This document shows positions 24,522 to 33,141 of a stretch of DNA of 64,000 nucleotides, piece by piece; within the stretch, counting starts at the first letter, position 1, and every line of letters begins with the position of its first letter. Under the pieces are notes generated by a model, which saw nothing but the letters and a program-made list of their open reading frames with translations, made no database searches and was not told the origin of the DNA. Location of the stretch: assembly GCA_903928495.1 (NCBI GenBank), contig CAIYQZ010000038.1, positions 1 through 64,000 on the forward strand. The letters are read 5' to 3'. Origin of the DNA: an uncultured bacterium. Its GTDB lineage: Bacteria > Pseudomonadota > Gammaproteobacteria > Burkholderiales > Burkholderiaceae_C. Position numbers and translations under genes: made by a program.

Positions 24522-25643
24522 TCAGTGACCAGCGGCAGAAGCGGCTGCAGCGCCACCGCCACCGCCCAAGCTCACCAGCGCTTCGGGCAGGCCGCCTTGC
24601 AGGGTCCAGGTCAGGTCGATGTGGGCCAGCCAGAAGTCGCGCTGAGCTTGCACCGCTTCCACCTGGGCCTGGGCCTGGTTGCCGGTTTCGGTCAGCAAGT
24701 CCCATACGCTTTTGAGCATGCCGTTGTAGCGCAGCAGGGTTTCGTCGGTGATGCGCTGGCGAGTGGGCAGCTCGTCTTCACGGTAGCCCTGGGCCACCCC
24801 CCAACTGGCCTGGTAGGCAGCCAGGGCCAGGCGGGCCGTGGTGGCGTGCGCCCAGGCGTTGGCGGGGGGCATGTGTCCGTGCAGGGCTTGTAGCCGTGCG
24901 GTCGCTTCAGCGGGCGACAACTGTTGGGCTGGCACATCGGGCAATGAGGCTGGGAACGCTGGCTCAGGAACCTGGACAGTGGCCGGAAGCAACCTCAGCA
25001 ATTCGTACTGCGCCTGGGCCGCTGCGTAGCGGGCACGGGCCCAATCGCGGTGTGCGGCGGTTTTCGCCAGTTGCACGGTGGCGAGTTGCAACGCACTCCA
25101 GTTGCCCACTGCCACCATGCGTTGGCCCAGCTCCAACGCGGCATCGGCAGCGTCGGCACGGGTCTGCAGGTGGGGCAGCACTTGCCGGGTGGCCACAGCG
25201 TGCACCCAGGCTTTGCGGGCTTGCGCAGCAACGGCCAGCAGTTCGTCGGTACCGTGCACGCGCCGCAGCAGCCGGGGGTCCAGCGCTGCCCACTGGCCTT
25301 GGGCGATGGCCTCTGTCGCGTCGGCACCGGCGCGGGCTTGCACACCGGCCAAGTCGCGGTGGGTTTGCCAGGCCAGACGGGCAGCATGGGCTGGGGTGGG
25401 CAATGTCAGCGCAGCGGCGGGCCGGGCTGGCGTGACAGGCTGGACCGGCTGCGCTTGTTCCCACTTCAGCACGTCGGTATGTCCGCGTGGGAATTCGGCC
25501 ACTGCTTCGTTGGCCTTCTTCCAGTCCACAGGAGCAGGCGTGCCCGCACTTTGAGCCCACAGCGCGCCCGGCAAGGCCAGGCAAACCAGCACACCCCACG
25601 CCAGTGGCCAGCGTTTGCCGAACGGGTGCAAAGGTGCAGTCAC
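24522..25643 (-). CDS. TolC-like outer-membrane protein
   Basis: A 373-residue protein starting with GTG, with a signal peptide ending near ALWAQSA. It is mostly helical, with long Ala/Gln/Glu-rich stretches typical of TolC channels, such as AALELGQRMVAVGNWSALQL, and LRYNGMLKSVWDLLTETGNQ near the C-terminus. It is shorter than typical efflux TolC proteins (over 400 residues) and ends in a Gly/Ala tail. It heads the copper operon, but no membrane-fusion protein or RND pump is adjacent. Confidence 0.8.
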   Translation of the reverse strand: MTAPLHPFGKRWPLAWGVLVCLALPGALWAQSAGTPAPVDWKKANEAVAEFPRGHTDVLKWEQAQPVQPVTPARPAAALTLPTPAHAARLAWQTHRDLAGVQARAGADATEAIAQGQWAALDPRLLRRVHGTDELLAVAAQARKAWVHAVATRQVLPHLQTRADAADAALELGQRMVAVGNWSALQLATVQLAKTAAHRDWARARYAAAQAQYELLRLLPATVQVPEPAFPASLPDVPAQQLSPAEATARLQALHGHMPPANAWAHATTARLALAAYQASWGVAQGYREDELPTRQRITDETLLRYNGMLKSVWDLLTETGNQAQAQVEAVQAQRDFWLAHIDLTWTLQGGLPEALVSLGGGGGAAAASAAGH

Positions 25644-25715
25644 AAGCTGATCTCAAGGGGTTTGAACATGAAGCCATTCTGGGCAGCGCAACACGTCAAG
25701 CAGCTGTCGGGCGGA

Positions 25716-25729
25716 TTACAAATTTGTCA
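25716..25729. promoter_or_regulatory. Candidate cop/cus box
   Basis: TTACAAATTTGTCA is a palindrome with one mismatch, located between the divergent TolC-led operon and the response-regulator gene. CusR/CopR-type regulators bind similar TTACA-TGTAA symmetric boxes. A single site could serve both directions. The assignment rests on symmetry and position. Confidence 0.55.
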
Positions 25730-25782
25730 GTTGGGCCACAAGCCTGGTGGCTGCGGGCACACTTCGCGGCAGGAGAGCCCGC

Positions 25783-26466
25783 GTGAAAATTCTCATCGTT
25801 GAAGACGAGCCCAAAACGGGCGACTACCTGCGTCAGGGCCTGCGTGAAGCGGGCTACACCGTGGACCTGGCCACCCACGGCCTGGACGGCCTGCACCTGG
25901 GCCTGGAGGGAGACCACGACCTGGCCATTCTGGACGTGATGTTGCCCGGCATGGACGGCTGGACCCTGCTCAAAACCCTGCGCGCAAAGGGGCGGCACAT
26001 GCCCGTGCTGTTTCTGACCGCCCGCGACGAGGTGGCAGACCGTGTGAAGGGCCTGGAGCTGGGGGCGGATGACTACCTGGTCAAGCCGTTTTCGTTTGCC
26101 GAGCTGTTGGCCCGGGTGCGCACCATCCTGCGCCGTGGGCGCCCGGGCAACGAGCCCACCACCCTGGCCGCGGCCGACCTGGAGCTGGACTTGCTGCGCC
26201 GGCGAGTGACACGGGCGGGCAAACGCATTGACCTGACAGCCAAAGAGTTTGCGCTGCTGGAGCTGCTGATGCGCCGCAGCGGCGAGGTGCTGCCACGCAG
26301 CCTGATTGCCTCGCAGGTGTGGGACATGAACTTTGACAGCGACACCAACGTGATCGAGGTGGCCATGCGCCGGCTGCGGGCCAAGGTGGATGACGGATTC
26401 GAGCCCCGGTTGCTGCACACCGTGCGAGGCATGGGCTACGTGCTGGAAGTGCAGGAAGGCGCCTGA
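25783..26466 (+). CDS. CusR/CopR-type heavy-metal response regulator
   Basis: A 227-residue OmpR-family regulator. The receiver domain has acidic residues in [11 protein letters not shown], the phospho-acceptor Asp in [14 protein letters not shown] (near residue 51), and the conserved Lys in [10 protein letters not shown]. The C-terminal winged helix includes [20 protein letters not shown] and [19 protein letters not shown]. The start is GTG with AGGAG a few bases upstream. It probably activates the divergent copper operon through the box at 25716. Confidence 0.93.
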   Translation: MKILIVEDEPKTGDYLRQGLREAGYTVDLATHGLDGLHLGLEGDHDLAILDVMLPGMDGWTLLKTLRAKGRHMPVLFLTARDEVADRVKGLELGADDYLVKPFSFAELLARVRTILRRGRPGNEPTTLAAADLELDLLRRRVTRAGKRIDLTAKEFALLELLMRRSGEVLPRSLIASQVWDMNFDSDTNVIEVAMRRLRAKVDDGFEPRLLHTVRGMGYVLEVQEGA

Positions 26467-27785
26467 TGCAACGCCTGACATTGACCGCACGGCTGACCCT
26501 GCTGTACACCGCCGTGTCAGCCTGTGTGCTGCTGGGCCTGGGGGCGCTCACCGTCCAGGCCGTCAACACCCACTTTGACGAGCTGGACCAGATCACCCTG
26601 CAGGAAAAAATGGCGGCTGTGCGGCACTTGGCCTTGGACAGCGCAACGCTGCACGAGTTCAGTGACCGGCTGCCCGATGTGTTGCAAGGCCACGAAGGCC
26701 TGTTGGTGCGCGTGGCTGAGGGTGACCGCGTGTTGTACGCCACGCCCAACGCGGTGTTTCCGCCCCCAGGCCACTGGCAAGCGGCACAGGACATGCTGCC
26801 AGCCCCCGACAACGACACGGTCAAATTGTCGGTACACGCGGCGTTCGACCCAGTGCATCACACCCACTTCATGGCCCAGTTTCAACGGGTGTTGTGGGCC
26901 TACGTGGCACTGGCCACACTGGCCAGCGGCCTGCTGGGTTGGTGGGCAGCGCGCAACGGCCTGTCGCCCCTGCGCACCATGAAAGCCCGCGCGCAAGCCG
27001 TGAGTGCCCACAGGCTGGACGAACGCATGCCAGTGGATGCAGTGCCGGTGGAGCTGGCCGACCTGGCTCAAAGCCTGAACGAGATGCTGGTGCGCTTGCA
27101 GGCCGATTTCGAGCGGCTGTCGGCGTTTTCGTCAGACCTCGCGCACGAGCTGCGCACCCCCATCAGCAACCTGCTGACGGAAACGCAAGTCACGCTGTCA
27201 CACAAGCGCACGGTGAACGAGTACCACAACGCCTTGGCCTCCAACTCTGAAGAATTGCAACGGCTGGCCCGCATGGTGTCTGACATGCTTTTTCTCGCGA
27301 AAACCGAAAACGGCCTGGCACTGCCCAACCCCGAGCAAATTGCCCTGCACGCAGAAGTGGCCGCACTGACCGACTTTTATGACGCGCTGGCCGCTGACAA
27401 ACAGCTGCGCTGGTCAGTGAGTGGTGCGGCGCAGGTGCAAGGCGACCGACTGATGGTGCGCCGGGCTTTGAGCAATCTGCTGTCCAACGCCATCCGTCAT
27501 TCGCCACCCGGCGGTTGCGTGGCCATCCACTTGCACAGCAGCCAGGGGAGCACCACGGTGTCGGTGGCGAATGAGGGGCCCGACATCGACGCCGATGTGT
27601 TGCCCCGTTTGTTTGACCGCTTCTACCGCGCAGACGCTGCGCGCCGCCACCCCGCATCAGATGGCGCGGGTCTGGGTCTGGCCATCACCCGCGCCATCAT
27701 GCTCGCACACGGCGGTGGCGTGAGCGCCGAATCTGCGAACGGAACCACCCGCTTCACGCTGGCGTTTCAAAACATGCCGGCGTGA
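26466..27785 (+). CDS. CusS/CopS-type heavy-metal sensor histidine kinase
   Basis: A 439-residue membrane kinase. TM1 lies at about 10-33, then a periplasmic sensor of about 115 residues, TM2 near 145-165 and a HAMP domain. The phospho-acceptor His is in DLAHELRTPISNL. ATP-binding motifs are NLLSNAIRHSPPGG and DGAGLGLAITRAIM. The ATG shares one base with the stop of the regulator (TGATG), so the two are translationally coupled. It senses periplasmic copper or silver by analogy with CusS. Confidence 0.92.
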   Translation: MQRLTLTARLTLLYTAVSACVLLGLGALTVQAVNTHFDELDQITLQEKMAAVRHLALDSATLHEFSDRLPDVLQGHEGLLVRVAEGDRVLYATPNAVFPPPGHWQAAQDMLPAPDNDTVKLSVHAAFDPVHHTHFMAQFQRVLWAYVALATLASGLLGWWAARNGLSPLRTMKARAQAVSAHRLDERMPVDAVPVELADLAQSLNEMLVRLQADFERLSAFSSDLAHELRTPISNLLTETQVTLSHKRTVNEYHNALASNSEELQRLARMVSDMLFLAKTENGLALPNPEQIALHAEVAALTDFYDALAADKQLRWSVSGAAQVQGDRLMVRRALSNLLSNAIRHSPPGGCVAIHLHSSQGSTTVSVANEGPDIDADVLPRLFDRFYRADAARRHPASDGAGLGLAITRAIMLAHGGGVSAESANGTTRFTLAFQNMPA

Positions 27786-27800
27786 AAGGGCAACCCTGCG

Positions 27801-30038
27801 TCAGCCCTGAAGGGCTGCGTCAACCAGCTTGTTCAAAGTGGCGCTGGGGCGCATGACGGCGGTCACCTTTGCCGTATCGGGCAAGTAGTAACCACCAATA
27901 TCCACCGCCTGGCCTTGCACCGAGCGCAACTCTTCCACGATGGTTTGCTCGTTGTCGGCCAGTTGCTGCGCCAGTGTGGTGAAGCGGGCGGCCAGTTCAG
28001 CGTCGTCTTTCTGCGCTGCCAGTTCCTGTGCCCAGTACATGGCCAGATAGAACTGGCTGCCCCGGTTGTCGAGCTGACCGGTTTTGGGGCTGGGGTTCTT
28101 GTTGTTGTCCAGCAGTTTGCCGGTGGCTGCGTCCAGTGCCTTGGCCAGCAGCACGGCTTTCTTGTTGCTGGTTTTCAGGCCCATGTCTTCAAAGCTGACG
28201 GCCAGCGCAAGGAATTCACCCAGGCTGTCCCAGCGCAGGTGGTTTTCTTCCACGAGCTGCTGCACGTGTTTGGGGGCGGAACCGCCCGCGCCGGTTTCAT
28301 ACATGCCACCACCGGCCATCAAAGGAACGATGGACAGCATCTTGGCGCTGGTGCCCAGCTCCATGATGGGGAACAGGTCGGTCAGGTAGTCGCGCAGGAT
28401 GTTGCCGGTGGCACTGATGGTGTCCAGGCCACGAATGACGCGTTCCAGCGTGTAACGCATGGCGCGCACCTGGCTCATGATCTGAATTTCAAGGCCCGCC
28501 GTGTTGTGCTCGTGCAGGTACATCTTGACCTTGGTGATGAGCTGCGCTTCGTGCGGACGGTACTGGTCGAGCCAGAACACCACGGGCATGCCGGAATTGC
28601 GGGCACGCGTGACGGCCAGCTTCACCCAGTCGCGGATGGCGGCGTCTTTGACCTGGCACATGCGCCAGATATCGCCGGCTTCCACGTTTTGGCTCAGCAG
28701 CACTTCACCGGTGTTGATATCGGTGATGTTGGCCACGCCGTCTTCGGTGATTTCGAAGGTCTTGTCGTGTGAACCGTACTCTTCAGCCTGCTGGGCCATG
28801 AGGCCCACGTTGGGCACGGTTCCCATGGTCTTGGGGTCAAACGCGCCATGCCATTTGCAGAAGTTGATCATCTCCTGGTAAATGCGGGCAAAGGTCGACT
28901 CGGGCATGACGGCCTTCACGTCCTTCAGGCGGCCGTTGGCGTCCCACATCTTGCCGCCGTTGCGGATCATGGCAGGCATGGACGCATCAACGATCACGTC
29001 GTTGGGCGAATGGAAGTTGGTGATGCCCTTGGCCGAGTCCACCATGGCCAGTTCGGGGCGGTGCTCGTGACAGGCGTGCAGGTCGCGCTTGATTTCTTCC
29101 TGCTTGCTTTGGGGCAGCGTGGCGATCTTGCCGTACAGGTCAGCCATGCCGTTGTTGACGTTGACACCCAGTTCTTTGAACGTGGCGGCGTGTTTTTCGA
29201 ACGCGTCCTTGTAGAAAATCTTCACGCAGTGGCCGAACACGATGGGGTGTGACACCTTCATCATGGTGGCCTTGACGTGCAGCGAGAACATCACGCCTGT
29301 TTTGCGGGCGTCTTCAATTTCGCGTTCGTAGAACTCCAGCAGCGCCTTCTTGCTCATGAACATGCTGTCGATCACTTCACGGTCGAGCAGCGAGACCTTG
29401 GGCTTCAGCACAATGGTTTTGCCGCTGTTGGTGATGAGTTCCATGCGCACATCGCGCGGGCGGTCCAGCGTCATGGACTTTTCGCCGTGATAGAAGTCGC
29501 CATGGTGCATGTGGGACACATGCGAACGCGATGCCTGGCTCCACTCGGCCATGGAATGCGGGTTCTTGCGCGCAAATTCCTTCACTGCCTTGGGAGCGCG
29601 ACGGTCAGAATTGCCCTCACGCAGCACGGGGTTCACGGCACTGCCAATGCACTTGGCGTAGCGGGCGCGAAGGGCTTTTTCTTCGTCGGTTTGCGGTTGC
29701 TCGGGGTAATCGGGAATGGCGTAACCCTTGCTTTGCAACTCACGGATACATGCCACCAGTTGTCCCACCGAAGCGCTGATGTTGGGCAACTTGATGATGT
29801 TGGTGCTGGGCTTGAGGGTGAGGCGACCCAACTCGGCCAGGTTGTCGGGCACCTTCTGCTCGGCGCTCAGGCACTCAGGGAATTCAGCCAGCACACGGGC
29901 TGCGACTGAAATGTCGGACGACACCACGTCGATACCGGCCGGTGCGGCGAATGCACGCACGATGGGGAGGAACGCACACGTGGCCAGGAAGGGTGCTTCG
30001 TCGGTCAGTGTGTAGATGATTTTGGATTGGTCAGCCAT
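27801..30038 (-). CDS. icd: NADP-dependent isocitrate dehydrogenase, monomeric type
   Basis: A 745-residue protein, the usual length of the monomeric isocitrate dehydrogenase. It converts isocitrate and NADP to 2-oxoglutarate, CO2 and NADPH in the TCA cycle. Family stretches include [50 protein letters not shown], and [23 protein letters not shown] 30038 is the natural start; the longer frame upstream is spurious. It is convergent with cusS, with 15 bases between them. Confidence 0.95.
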   Translation of the reverse strand: MADQSKIIYTLTDEAPFLATCAFLPIVRAFAAPAGIDVVSSDISVAARVLAEFPECLSAEQKVPDNLAELGRLTLKPSTNIIKLPNISASVGQLVACIRELQSKGYAIPDYPEQPQTDEEKALRARYAKCIGSAVNPVLREGNSDRRAPKAVKEFARKNPHSMAEWSQASRSHVSHMHHGDFYHGEKSMTLDRPRDVRMELITNSGKTIVLKPKVSLLDREVIDSMFMSKKALLEFYEREIEDARKTGVMFSLHVKATMMKVSHPIVFGHCVKIFYKDAFEKHAATFKELGVNVNNGMADLYGKIATLPQSKQEEIKRDLHACHEHRPELAMVDSAKGITNFHSPNDVIVDASMPAMIRNGGKMWDANGRLKDVKAVMPESTFARIYQEMINFCKWHGAFDPKTMGTVPNVGLMAQQAEEYGSHDKTFEITEDGVANITDINTGEVLLSQNVEAGDIWRMCQVKDAAIRDWVKLAVTRARNSGMPVVFWLDQYRPHEAQLITKVKMYLHEHNTAGLEIQIMSQVRAMRYTLERVIRGLDTISATGNILRDYLTDLFPIMELGTSAKMLSIVPLMAGGGMYETGAGGSAPKHVQQLVEENHLRWDSLGEFLALAVSFEDMGLKTSNKKAVLLAKALDAATGKLLDNNKNPSPKTGQLDNRGSQFYLAMYWAQELAAQKDDAELAARFTTLAQQLADNEQTIVEELRSVQGQAVDIGGYYLPDTAKVTAVMRPSATLNKLVDAALQG

Positions 30039-30099
30039 GAAAGTCCTCATTGTTTTGGGTGGAAGATGTGCAAGGAACAGCGTGTGCCCACCCGAGATA

Positions 30100-30558
30100 T
30101 TAAGCCCGACTTCTGACGCCGTTCTTGTGACCCGGGAACTCGTGCGCAACAGCTTCACCATGTGCAGCGGCCACCAACTCGGACAGGATGCCGCAAGACA
30201 CGCCAGACGCTCCAGCCCCTGAGCAGCGTGCGCGCAATTGCACGAGCTGTTTTTCCAGCGCTCGCATGCTGGCCAGCCTGGCACGCACCCGGCCCAGTTG
30301 CGCGTCTACCAAGTCATTCACGTCGCCACAATGGCCGCTGGGTCCGTCCACAAACCCCAACAAGCGCTGAACCTCTGCCAGCGGCATATCGAGCGCACGG
30401 CAATGGCGTATGAACGACAGCCGCTCCAGATGCAACGGTTCGTAATGCCGATAGCCGTTGTCCCTGCGGGCGGGCGCAGGCAACAGGCCCTGCTTCTCGT
30501 AGTAGCGGATGGTTTCCGCATCGACCCCAGTGGCTGCAGCCAAGTCTTTGATTTGCAT
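30100..30558 (-). CDS. MerR-family metal regulator, CadR/PbrR-like
   Basis: A 152-residue MerR regulator. The DNA-binding domain has [20 protein letters not shown] and [17 protein letters not shown]. Cysteines at GHCGDVN, RARCSG and VSCGIL match those used by CadR/PbrR for Cd, Pb or Zn. The C-terminus has two His ([10 protein letters not shown]). It starts 68 bases from the divergent CDF exporter gene, and a promoter with a long spacer lies between, as expected for MerR control. Confidence 0.88.
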   Translation of the reverse strand: MQIKDLAAATGVDAETIRYYEKQGLLPAPARRDNGYRHYEPLHLERLSFIRHCRALDMPLAEVQRLLGFVDGPSGHCGDVNDLVDAQLGRVRARLASMRALEKQLVQLRARCSGAGASGVSCGILSELVAAAHGEAVAHEFPGHKNGVRSRA

Positions 30559-30560
30559 GC

Positions 30561-30591
30561 TTGACACTGTAGCGGCTTCAAGGTTTTCAAT
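30561..30591 (+). promoter_or_regulatory. MerR-type promoter for the CDF gene
   Basis: TTGACA (30561-30566) and TTCAAT (30586-30591) are separated by 19 bases containing the imperfect dyad ACTGTAGC-GGC-TTCAAGGT. Over-long spacers that the bound regulator must untwist are the hallmark of MerR-controlled promoters. The -10 match is only moderate. Confidence 0.55.
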
Positions 30592-30625
30592 GCAGGCTCT
30601 TGTATCGACAACCCTGGAGTCCAAC

Positions 30626-31294
30626 ATGTCAAAACATTGCTGCGAACACGACACGCCCGCACAGCAGAACCGGTTGGATCTGCACCGCTACCGCCGCATC
30701 CTGTGGGTGGCGCTGCTCGTCAACGCCATCATGTTTTTGGTGGAGGTGGCCGCAGGAATCAGCGCCAGTTCTCTGTCATTGCTGGCCGATGCCGTGGACT
30801 TTGCCGGTGATGCGCTGAACTACGGCGTGTCCTTGGCCGTGCTGGCCGCCGCCGTGGCCTGGCGTGCCCGCGCCGCCCTTCTGAAGGCCATCAGCATGAT
30901 GGGGTTTGGGCTGTTTGTGCTGGGCAGCGCGGTGTGGAGCGTGTGGCATGGCGGCGAGCCAGTCGCCGCCACCATGGGCGCTGTGGCCACCTTGGCTCTG
31001 GCAGCCAACCTGGGTGTGGCCTGGATGCTGTATGCCTTTCGCGAAGGCGACGCCAACATGCGCAGCGTGTGGCTGTGCACCCGAAACGACGCCATCAGCA
31101 ACCTGGCCGTCATGGCCGCCGCCCTGGGCGTGTTTGGAACTGGCACCGCCTGGCCTGACCTCGCCGTGGCCGGCCTCATGGCGACATTGGCGCTGCAAGG
31201 TGGCTGGCAGGTGATGCAGCAAGCACGAGGGGAACTGGCCACGTCCTCCGTGACCGAAGCACACCGCCGTGGTGAATCCGACTGCCGCGGATAG
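30626..31294 (+). CDS. Small cation-diffusion-facilitator (CDF) exporter
   Basis: A 222-residue membrane protein with about six helices. The N-terminus has a metal-binding look (MSKHCCEHD). Helix 2 carries LADAVDFAGDALN and helix 5 RNDAISNLAVM, the positions where CDF transporters hold their transport-site Asp residues. It lacks the cytoplasmic C-terminal domain of larger CDF proteins. It probably exports Zn, Cd or a similar ion by proton exchange, under control of the divergent CadR-like regulator. Confidence 0.85.
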   Translation: MSKHCCEHDTPAQQNRLDLHRYRRILWVALLVNAIMFLVEVAAGISASSLSLLADAVDFAGDALNYGVSLAVLAAAVAWRARAALLKAISMMGFGLFVLGSAVWSVWHGGEPVAATMGAVATLALAANLGVAWMLYAFREGDANMRSVWLCTRNDAISNLAVMAAALGVFGTGTAWPDLAVAGLMATLALQGGWQVMQQARGELATSSVTEAHRRGESDCRG

Positions 31295-31322
31295 ATGGAC
31301 AACAACCCTGTTCGGGTAATCC

Positions 31323-31353
31323 TGTATACGATTAACCAGATATTTTGTATACA
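31323..31353. promoter_or_regulatory. Candidate operator: two TGTATAC sites before the permease
   Basis: TGTATAC (31323-31329) and TGTATACA (31346-31353) flank the presumptive promoter of the nucleobase permease. TTGTATACA-like palindromes are used by GntR/FadR-type regulators in proteobacteria. No such regulator gene is adjacent, so the controlling protein is unknown. Confidence 0.4.
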
Positions 31354-31386
31354 GTTTTGCACACACGTTTCAAACAGGAGTTGTGC

Positions 31387-32868
31387 ATGACCGTTTCCAC
31401 CCACCCCGTTGATGAGCATTTGCCAGCACCCAAGCTGGCGGCTTTGGGCCTGCAGCATGTGCTGGTGATGTACGCAGGGGCCGTTGCAGTGCCGCTGATC
31501 GTGGGGCGAGCGCTCAAGCTCAGCCCCGAGCAAGTGGCAATGCTGATTTCGGCCGATCTGTTCTGCTGCGGGCTGGTCACGCTGATCCAGTCGCTGGGGG
31601 CCACACAGTGGTTCGGCATCAAGCTGCCGGTGATGATGGGCGTGACGTTTGCGTCCGTGGCACCCATGGTGGCCATGGCCAACAGCAACCCGGGTGTGGC
31701 CGGTGCGGGGCTGATTTTTGGCTCCATCATCGGCGCGGGGGTGGTGTCCATACTGATTGCACCGGTGGTCAGCCGCATGTTGCGGTTCTTTCCGCCGGTG
31801 GTCACGGGCACCATCATTGCCGTCATTGGCATCAGCCTGATGCGCGTGGGCATCAACTGGATTTTTGGCAACCCCTTCGGCCCCACCGCCCCCAATGTGG
31901 TGAACCCCGAACACGCCAAGTGGCTGGCCGATGTGACGGCGCTGGCCGGCTCGGGCACCGCCCCCGCCATCCCCAAGGGCCTGGCCCTGGTGGGCACCGT
32001 GCCCAACCCGCTTTACGCGCAGTTACCTCACATCGCCATTGCAGGTGTGGTGCTGGTGTCCATACTGTTGATAGCCAAATACGCAAAAGGCTTTGTGGCC
32101 AACATCTCTGTGCTGTTGGGCATCGTCATTGGCGGCGTCATCGCCACCAGCATGGGCCTGATGAACTTCGACAAAGTGGCCAAAGCTAGCTGGTTTGACG
32201 TAGTGCTGCCGTTTGAAATTGCCACACCCATTTTTGACCCCATCCTGATCCTGACCATGAGCTTGGTGATGGTGGTGGTGATGATCGAAAGCACTGGCAT
32301 GTTCCTGGCGCTGAGCGATCTGACCGGCCGCAAAATTGACCAGAAAGCTTTGACTGCAGGCCTGCGCACCGACGGCCTGGGCACGCTGATCGGCGGCATT
32401 TTCAATACCTTCCCGTACACCAGCTTCTCGCAAAACGTGGGCCTGGTGGGCGTGACCGGGGTGAAAAGCCGCTTTGTGTGTGTGGCCGGGGGTGTGATCC
32501 TCATCGTGCTGGGCCTGCTGCCCAAAATGGCAGCGCTGGTCGAATCGCTGCCGACCTTTGTATTGGGCGGGGCGGGGCTGGTGATGTTTGGCATGGTGGC
32601 AGCCACGGGCATCCGCATTTTGGCGGCTGTGGACTACAAGACCAACCGCAACAACCTGTTCATCGTGGCCGTGTCCATCGGCATTGGCATGATTCCGCTG
32701 ATTGCACCCAACTTCAAACAGTGGATGCCCCACAACCTCCACCCGCTGATCGAGTCGGGCATTTTGCTGGCGTCGATCGCCGCCGTGGCACTCAACCTGT
32801 TTTTCAACGGTGCCAGCGCCAACGAAGCCGATGCCGTGGATGCCGCCAAACTGGCCGACGCACACTGA
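31387..32868 (+). CDS. Nucleobase:cation symporter-2 (uracil/xanthine permease family)
   Basis: A 493-residue permease with about twelve to fourteen helices. Family signatures are GLQHVLVMYAGAVAVPLIVG at residues 20-40, GIKLPVMMGVTFASVAPM, and LGGIFNTFPYTSFSQNVGLV-like residues (GGIFNTFPYTSFSQNVG), the substrate loop of xanthine and uric-acid transporters. The start is supported by AGGAG six bases upstream. It imports a purine or uracil-type base with protons or sodium. The S-Q-N loop favours a purine, but no purine catabolic genes are nearby. Confidence 0.92.
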   Translation: MTVSTHPVDEHLPAPKLAALGLQHVLVMYAGAVAVPLIVGRALKLSPEQVAMLISADLFCCGLVTLIQSLGATQWFGIKLPVMMGVTFASVAPMVAMANSNPGVAGAGLIFGSIIGAGVVSILIAPVVSRMLRFFPPVVTGTIIAVIGISLMRVGINWIFGNPFGPTAPNVVNPEHAKWLADVTALAGSGTAPAIPKGLALVGTVPNPLYAQLPHIAIAGVVLVSILLIAKYAKGFVANISVLLGIVIGGVIATSMGLMNFDKVAKASWFDVVLPFEIATPIFDPILILTMSLVMVVVMIESTGMFLALSDLTGRKIDQKALTAGLRTDGLGTLIGGIFNTFPYTSFSQNVGLVGVTGVKSRFVCVAGGVILIVLGLLPKMAALVESLPTFVLGGAGLVMFGMVAATGIRILAAVDYKTNRNNLFIVAVSIGIGMIPLIAPNFKQWMPHNLHPLIESGILLASIAAVALNLFFNGASANEADAVDAAKLADAH

Positions 32869-33141
32869 ATCCCAAGGTGCACGGGCCTACTGCACCACAT
32901 TCAGACCACACTCACCGCCCCGAACCCATAAACCCGGCACACCAGAAAGTTGTATCGGGTAAACATGGGTGGGGTGGCGACACGCCGGGCTTCTGTCGGC
33001 TATTCATGGCAAAAGTTCTACAGAACAGGCCATTTTTCACGAATCGTGCCCATTCCTCAGTTGATTTCGTGCGTCTGAAGTCCTGTGCACACCAATTAAG
33101 CGATCATGCGAAGCTGACAACATACAGATCAGGGATACACA

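Noticed and set aside
30039-30284. N-terminal extension of isocitrate dehydrogenase
   Set aside because: The family N-terminus begins at ATG 30038; the added residues overlap the MerR gene on the same strand in another frame.
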